Source of the DNA: Quercus robur
Lineage: Eukaryota > Streptophyta > Magnoliopsida > Fagales > Fagaceae
Direction: 5' to 3'
Length of the DNA: 64,000 nt
NCBI RefSeq assembly: GCF_932294415.1
Contig: NC_065535.1
Coordinates: forward strand, 84,775,862-84,839,861
The notes beneath the pieces are model-generated. The model was given only the letters and a program-made list of their open reading frames with translations. It had not been told where the DNA came from and made no database searches. A program made the translations under genes and the position numbers. This document shows, in pieces, positions 59,685 to 64,000 of the stretch (the first letter of the stretch is position 1; the number at the start of each line of letters is the position of its first letter).

Positions 59685-62600
59685 TCATGCAGCAACCTGT
59701 TTCTCACTTGCTTTATAATATAGCATCTTCTGTACATAAAACATCATGTATCCTTGTGCGGCCCTCACAATGTTCTCATTGACTTGAGTTATCCAAGCAT
59801 CATCACACTTATACCATTGGTTGCTTAACCGCAAGTAAGTCACGTAATGTCCAGCATCTAGTTTACCTGTATGAGTGACAACAGCAAACAGCTCAAACTC
59901 TGACGACAACTCATTTGAGGCCTCTGGCTCATCCCCATCAAAAGGGAAAATTCTATTCCCGAATCTACGCCTCAAGATTGAAGATGAGAGATAGGGCGCC
60001 ATGTCCAATGAAAATGGGAATTGCAAGTAACGGTCAACCTTCCTCGACATTTTCCGTGTTGAGGAATGCTCAAATCTTTTGATATGGAAGCAAGAAACCA
60101 ATGGAAGCTTTCTGATGGACATTTGTTTGAGAGACTCTTGCCTCACCTGACACTGTTGGCAAAAAAATTTCTGGTCGGTGCCCAATCTCTCAGGTCTTGT
60201 AAAACGGTCCAAGCATCCCACAAGGGTAGATATCCCACTGTTTTGACTTGAATTTAGGCAATCCGCCTCACCGTTGGAAGCATGATTGGACTTTGTGGGC
60301 GCCATCTTTGCAGATCCCCCTTGGTTTGGCTCCAAGTCCAGTGAGATGTCTACACATGGGTCATATGTTGTAGATGTGAAACCACAGGTCATACACATCA
60401 CATCAGATCGCAGGATACCGGAAAATACTCTATGAGCAATACAACAGTCTCCATTGCCTGCACTACAAAAGAAATGGGAATGGGAAGGGGTTATTAAGAT
60501 ATTCTAACATAATTAACGAAACAGTAACAAACAACCCAGCCATATAACAAGGAAACAAATTAACATCTGACGATTAACTGTAGCCAATGATGTTCCGGTG
60601 AGCAATGTATATATAAAAAAGAAACAGTGCTTCAGAAAGTATAACATAAGATCCACTTTTAAATACAATACTAATTCTATCTTGAATGAATTTATATGAT
60701 TCATGTTAGCATATCCTTCATACCCACATTACCATAAGTTTAACTGTAAGCCATTAGAGACTTAATTCTTCTTTAGTCAGAAAATCAGTCAAATTCAATT
60801 TTCTCACCAACAATTTTTTATAAGAAATTGCTCATAATTAACATATGCATCCACTACCTTCCTAGGTTAATGTAGCATTAGCGCAACCCCTTACTTTAAA
60901 TACCCTTTTCAACTTCCAAAATGTGCAACCGGAACACAAGTTACAGAAGCACACCAACTTATTGTTATTAACAGACGGAGAGGTGCAACATAGCTACTAG
61001 TGGAGTCCTAGGGTTAGGTTTCTCAAGATATGACTAGAAGATAGTTAAAGCTTCAAAACAGCATACTACCAATGACCGGGAAATTCATTTTTATTTTGTC
61101 TATATTTTTTATCAGTATGCTGGCTCTGAACCTAATGCAACCTTCCTTTCACTGAGACCAGGGGATCAGCTGAGTAATACAACCCTAAACACACCAACAG
61201 GTGGAGTTAACATGAGAATTATCCAAGATGAGAAAACCCTATGATCAAACCAAGTTGGCTAGGAAAAGTTGACTTACTGGATGAAGCAGAAAACACCTTC
61301 AAGCCAGCAGGTTGAGGTTGACAATTAGCCCTAATTTGTGAGCACTTTTCAACTCCTAGAGCGACAAACAGGAGACCTAAACCCAGACCCTGCAGTTAAA
61401 TGTTACGGTTACTTCTTAATCTTTAACAGTATCATCTAGATTAAAAAGAAAAACTATTAATGTATGAGAGTGACACTAGCTGCTTATTGATAGAACTTTA
61501 GTTCATCATCTTGCAGTATATGCTGGCAGCAAGTTCCATTCATGCGTTAGAAATCCATTGGCTTGTCCAATGAATTTATGAAGAGAATTACATCAAGGGA
61601 TATCAAGTTATCCAAAGGTTCCACCTCTTAGTTACTGCAACACCAATAATAACATGGACAATATACCAACTGACATGACCAATGAAGCGCCTAGAGTTTT
61701 TCAGAATAACTACCTATTGGCTATGTTTCACTGCATCTTTTGGGAGCTAAAGACGAATATTAATTTTTAGGAATAATCCAACTGCAAAGTTAGACCATCC
61801 AGGTTCTAGGTCTAAATAAGGCAATCCATAGAATCTTATATCAAGGTTCTGACCTTATATTAACAAAATTTTCAAAATCCAAAGTAAATTATCTAGTACA
61901 AAATTCTAGGTCTTAGGCCACAATGCTGCTAAACAGAATCTACATATAAGGCCCCACAACACCCAAATTCCCTGATCATATTTACTATAACAAATATGTT
62001 ACACGGTTCCTGCCAAGATATTTTCACAGTTAATTGATTAGGCCACATATAAACAAATCATACCACTTTTCAGTCTCACTACAAATGTCTGTAAAGAACA
62101 TGTTTGCGTGCCTATTTGGGTACAACTTATTTTTAATTTTTTTCAAAAATGGGTTGTTTCACTGGTTTGAGAAAGTATTAACATACACAAAAAATACATG
62201 AAAATTTGATATGAAAGAAATTGGAAGAGGGTAAAATTTACCCTGACTATGTGGTTTGCGCCGTTCCTTCTCGACCTTTTCATGGATCCCATCTAGCATT
62301 GAAATGAAAAATTCATGAGCATCTTGCTGCTCATAGCTTGCCAGATTTGCAGCATGTTGCCACCAACTGCAATGCAACCACAGCGATCATAAACATCAAC
62401 AAGCTATTTACTTCTTTTTTTACCTTCTAAACAAAAAATGTAAAATCAGTAAAGTTTTAAGTCCAAAGGTAAAATATTTTTATCCACATGGGTCAAAACT
62501 CAAAATTCAAATACTACAAATTGAACCCGTCAACCAAAATGCACATATTCAGACCAATCCCATATATCAAAATCAAACAATTTTCACGAACCTGTACAAA

Positions 62601-63562
62601 AACTTTGCAGGACTATAAGGCTTCCGATCTCTCGAAAAAACGGCCGAAAACATGGCGTCCATATCGCAAGCCAAACACATCCGCGAATTATTATTCTTTT
62701 CACTGTTGCTCGCATTTCTCCGATTCGCAATGCCGTCTCCATTGCCATTTCCATTGCAATTGCTCTTCTTTTGGCAATAGAATCGGTTGTGCCGATCGCT
62801 GAGGAAATAGTTTCTCAGCGGCGGAGTGTGAAGCAGAGCTTGCAGAACCGAATTCATGAAGCACGTGTTTCCGAGATTGTTGAGTCCGCGCAATCCCCAG
62901 GGTAACAAATCGTTGGATCTGGAATCGGAGTTTGAATCGGAATCGGAAACGGTGCCGTTTAGGGGACTAGATGAGCTTCCCATTAAGGATCGCTCTCTCG
63001 GATCCGGGGTCCAAGGCCGGTAATCTACTCGCCGCCGTTTCCTTAGGTTTTCAGGCTGAGGTAATCGGATCGTGGTCGGCGTTGTGACGGAGTGAGGCGG
63101 CGCGTGGAGCGTCGACGCTGCGGTCTGAGCGAGGACCACCGCGGAGTCGAAGTCGCGATCGTAGACCTGATCGCGGCACGCGCAGCAGAAGAGCTCGGCG
63201 CGATCGACGTCGACGGCGATCTCGTGGCCACCTCCTCTCGTCGACTCCGCGTGCGCCGCCGCGTGCGACGGACCGCCGCCGGGAGGCGCGTGGCAGTGCA
63301 CGGCGGCGCAGGAAACGCAAGCGTAAAGGCGAGTGCGACCGCCGCCGGAGTCGCCGCACGCGCCGCAGAGAGGGACCTCGCTGGGGTCCCGGCGGATCGC
63401 GGCGCGGCCTCCCGGCGGCTTGATCCGGAGACAATCCTGCAGAGCTCGGAACGGGTTGGACCGGTGCCGGGATCGGAAATCGGCGAGGTGGGGACACGGC
63501 TGGAGAGAAATCTGGCCGTTGATCCGATGATTGTTGTTGTTGCTGTTGATCTTCGAAGACAT
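59685..63562 (-). CDS. UBP22: ubiquitin carboxyl-terminal hydrolase 22-like
   Basis: USP-family deubiquitinase, the plant counterpart of yeast Ubp8. It is the catalytic subunit of the SAGA DUB module, which removes ubiquitin from histone H2B in the nucleus. Three coding exons: 63562-62592, 62366-62242 and 60457-59685, with phases restoring [20 protein letters not shown] across the first junction; about 622 residues. The N-terminal ZnF-UBP region (residues 23-130) has paired Cys/His including CGAC, CVSC and CCAC. The catalytic Cys box [10 protein letters not shown] has Cys 234. The His box GHYVTYLRL has His near 569, with CDDAW just after. A structural zinc site is formed by CMTC and CQQC. A lower-complexity Asn/Gly insert lies at 270-292. 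The product is somewhat longer than Arabidopsis UBP22 (about 557) because of N-terminal and loop insertions. A large second intron (about 1.8 kb) holds no further exon by homology. Confidence 0.94.
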
Positions 63563-63741
63563 TGTAGATGGAGATTAGGATTGAGGTTGAAGATGTTAGA
63601 CGATGATGAAGAAGAAGAAGAAGAAGAGGAGGAAGAAGATGAAGCCCTAGATTCCAAGAACATAAGGCTCATCGATCGGTGAAATCAACGGCTGAGATTG
63701 GAGGAGTGAAAGTGAGAGACCATTGAGTGTGATGGTGAGGA

Positions 63742-63755
63742 TTATATATATAAAA
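63742..63755 (-). promoter_or_regulatory. TATA box of UBP22
   Basis: TTTATATATATAAT on the minus strand, about 180 bp upstream of the ATG and followed by a CT-rich leader with a (TTC)n/(TCC)n stretch (63607-63640). Confidence 0.55.
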
Positions 63756-63759
63756 TCTG

Positions 63760-64000
63760 GTGAGAGTTTTATTTGTTTTCTTTCTGTTAAAATCTGTTCA
63801 GCTTGTTGGGATTTTTAGATTTTCAAGATTTGTTGGATTCTTTCTATTTTATAGTATTGATAAAAGAGAGAGAAAAAAAAATTAAAAATAAAAATAAAAA
63901 CATTTTTAAAAAATTATTTAATGATTAGTTTTAGTTTTCAATATAATTTTTTTTTTTTTTTTAATGTTTTTGATACAAAAAGAGAGGAGAGAAAAAACAC
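63760..64000. other. UBP22 upstream region
   Basis: AT-rich, with A/T runs. No gene to the window edge. Confidence 0.5.

Noticed and set aside
63043..63682. Long overlapping frames with poly-Ser, Arg-rich or acidic products on both strands
   Set aside because: Shadows of the GC-rich UBP22 exon 1; only the MSSKINSN frame carries ZnF-UBP and USP motifs.
1..64000. tRNA, rRNA or known structured ncRNA genes
   Set aside because: Only degenerate A/B-box-like SINE heads were found; no sequence folds into an obvious intact tRNA by inspection.

Overview
The window is nuclear DNA from a flowering plant, most likely a woody eudicot. The evidence is intron-containing genes of plant families (TOC90, UBP22, SLC35F5-type carriers), AT-rich intergenic DNA, many poly(A)/poly(T) and (CT)n tracts, and a dense load of plant transposons (Ty3/Gypsy Tat-type, MULE, hAT, CACTA, LINE, tRNA-derived SINE). 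Species cannot be fixed by eye. There is no prokaryotic-style operon, CRISPR array or defence island.

Layout. 1-90: last codons of a gene entering from the left. 620-1687: hAT-like non-autonomous element. 4970-5323: 5'-truncated LINE with a perfect 13-bp target duplication. 6121-10440 (minus): TOC90, a chloroplast protein-import receptor GTPase, with a split 5' end. 11769-21339: a 9.6-kb degenerate Tat-type Gypsy retrotransposon coding on the minus strand, flanked by ATGGT, carrying a spliced antisense additional ORF with its own TATA box and a tandem-repeat 3' region. 22713-27880: a MULE with ~290-bp inverted termini and a 9-bp target duplication, split by a 3.5-kb non-autonomous LTR element (22770-26297) that holds a 76-bp tandem array. 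28244-29104: a hairpin element and a Copia-like solo LTR. 34112-40604 and 48719-54934 (plus): two tandem paralogues of an eight-exon EamA/SLC35F5-type membrane carrier with identical intron phases. 56136-58702: a hAT-ended foldback element whose arms are inverted arrays of a ~29-bp minisatellite. 59685-63562 (minus): UBP22-like deubiquitinase of the SAGA DUB module.

The four host genes are unrelated in function apart from the duplicated carriers: plastid protein import, small-molecule transport, and histone H2B deubiquitination.

The most unusual pattern is a set of at least fourteen very short (15-30 bp) poly(A)/poly(T) insertions, each flanked by an 8-17-bp direct repeat. Many carry one of two tags next to the A-run (TTTCTC or TTATC/TTTATC). 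The same tags end the two longer LINE-like insertions at 4983-5310 and 34432-34766. They look like retrotransposition events in which almost only the poly(A) tail was copied.
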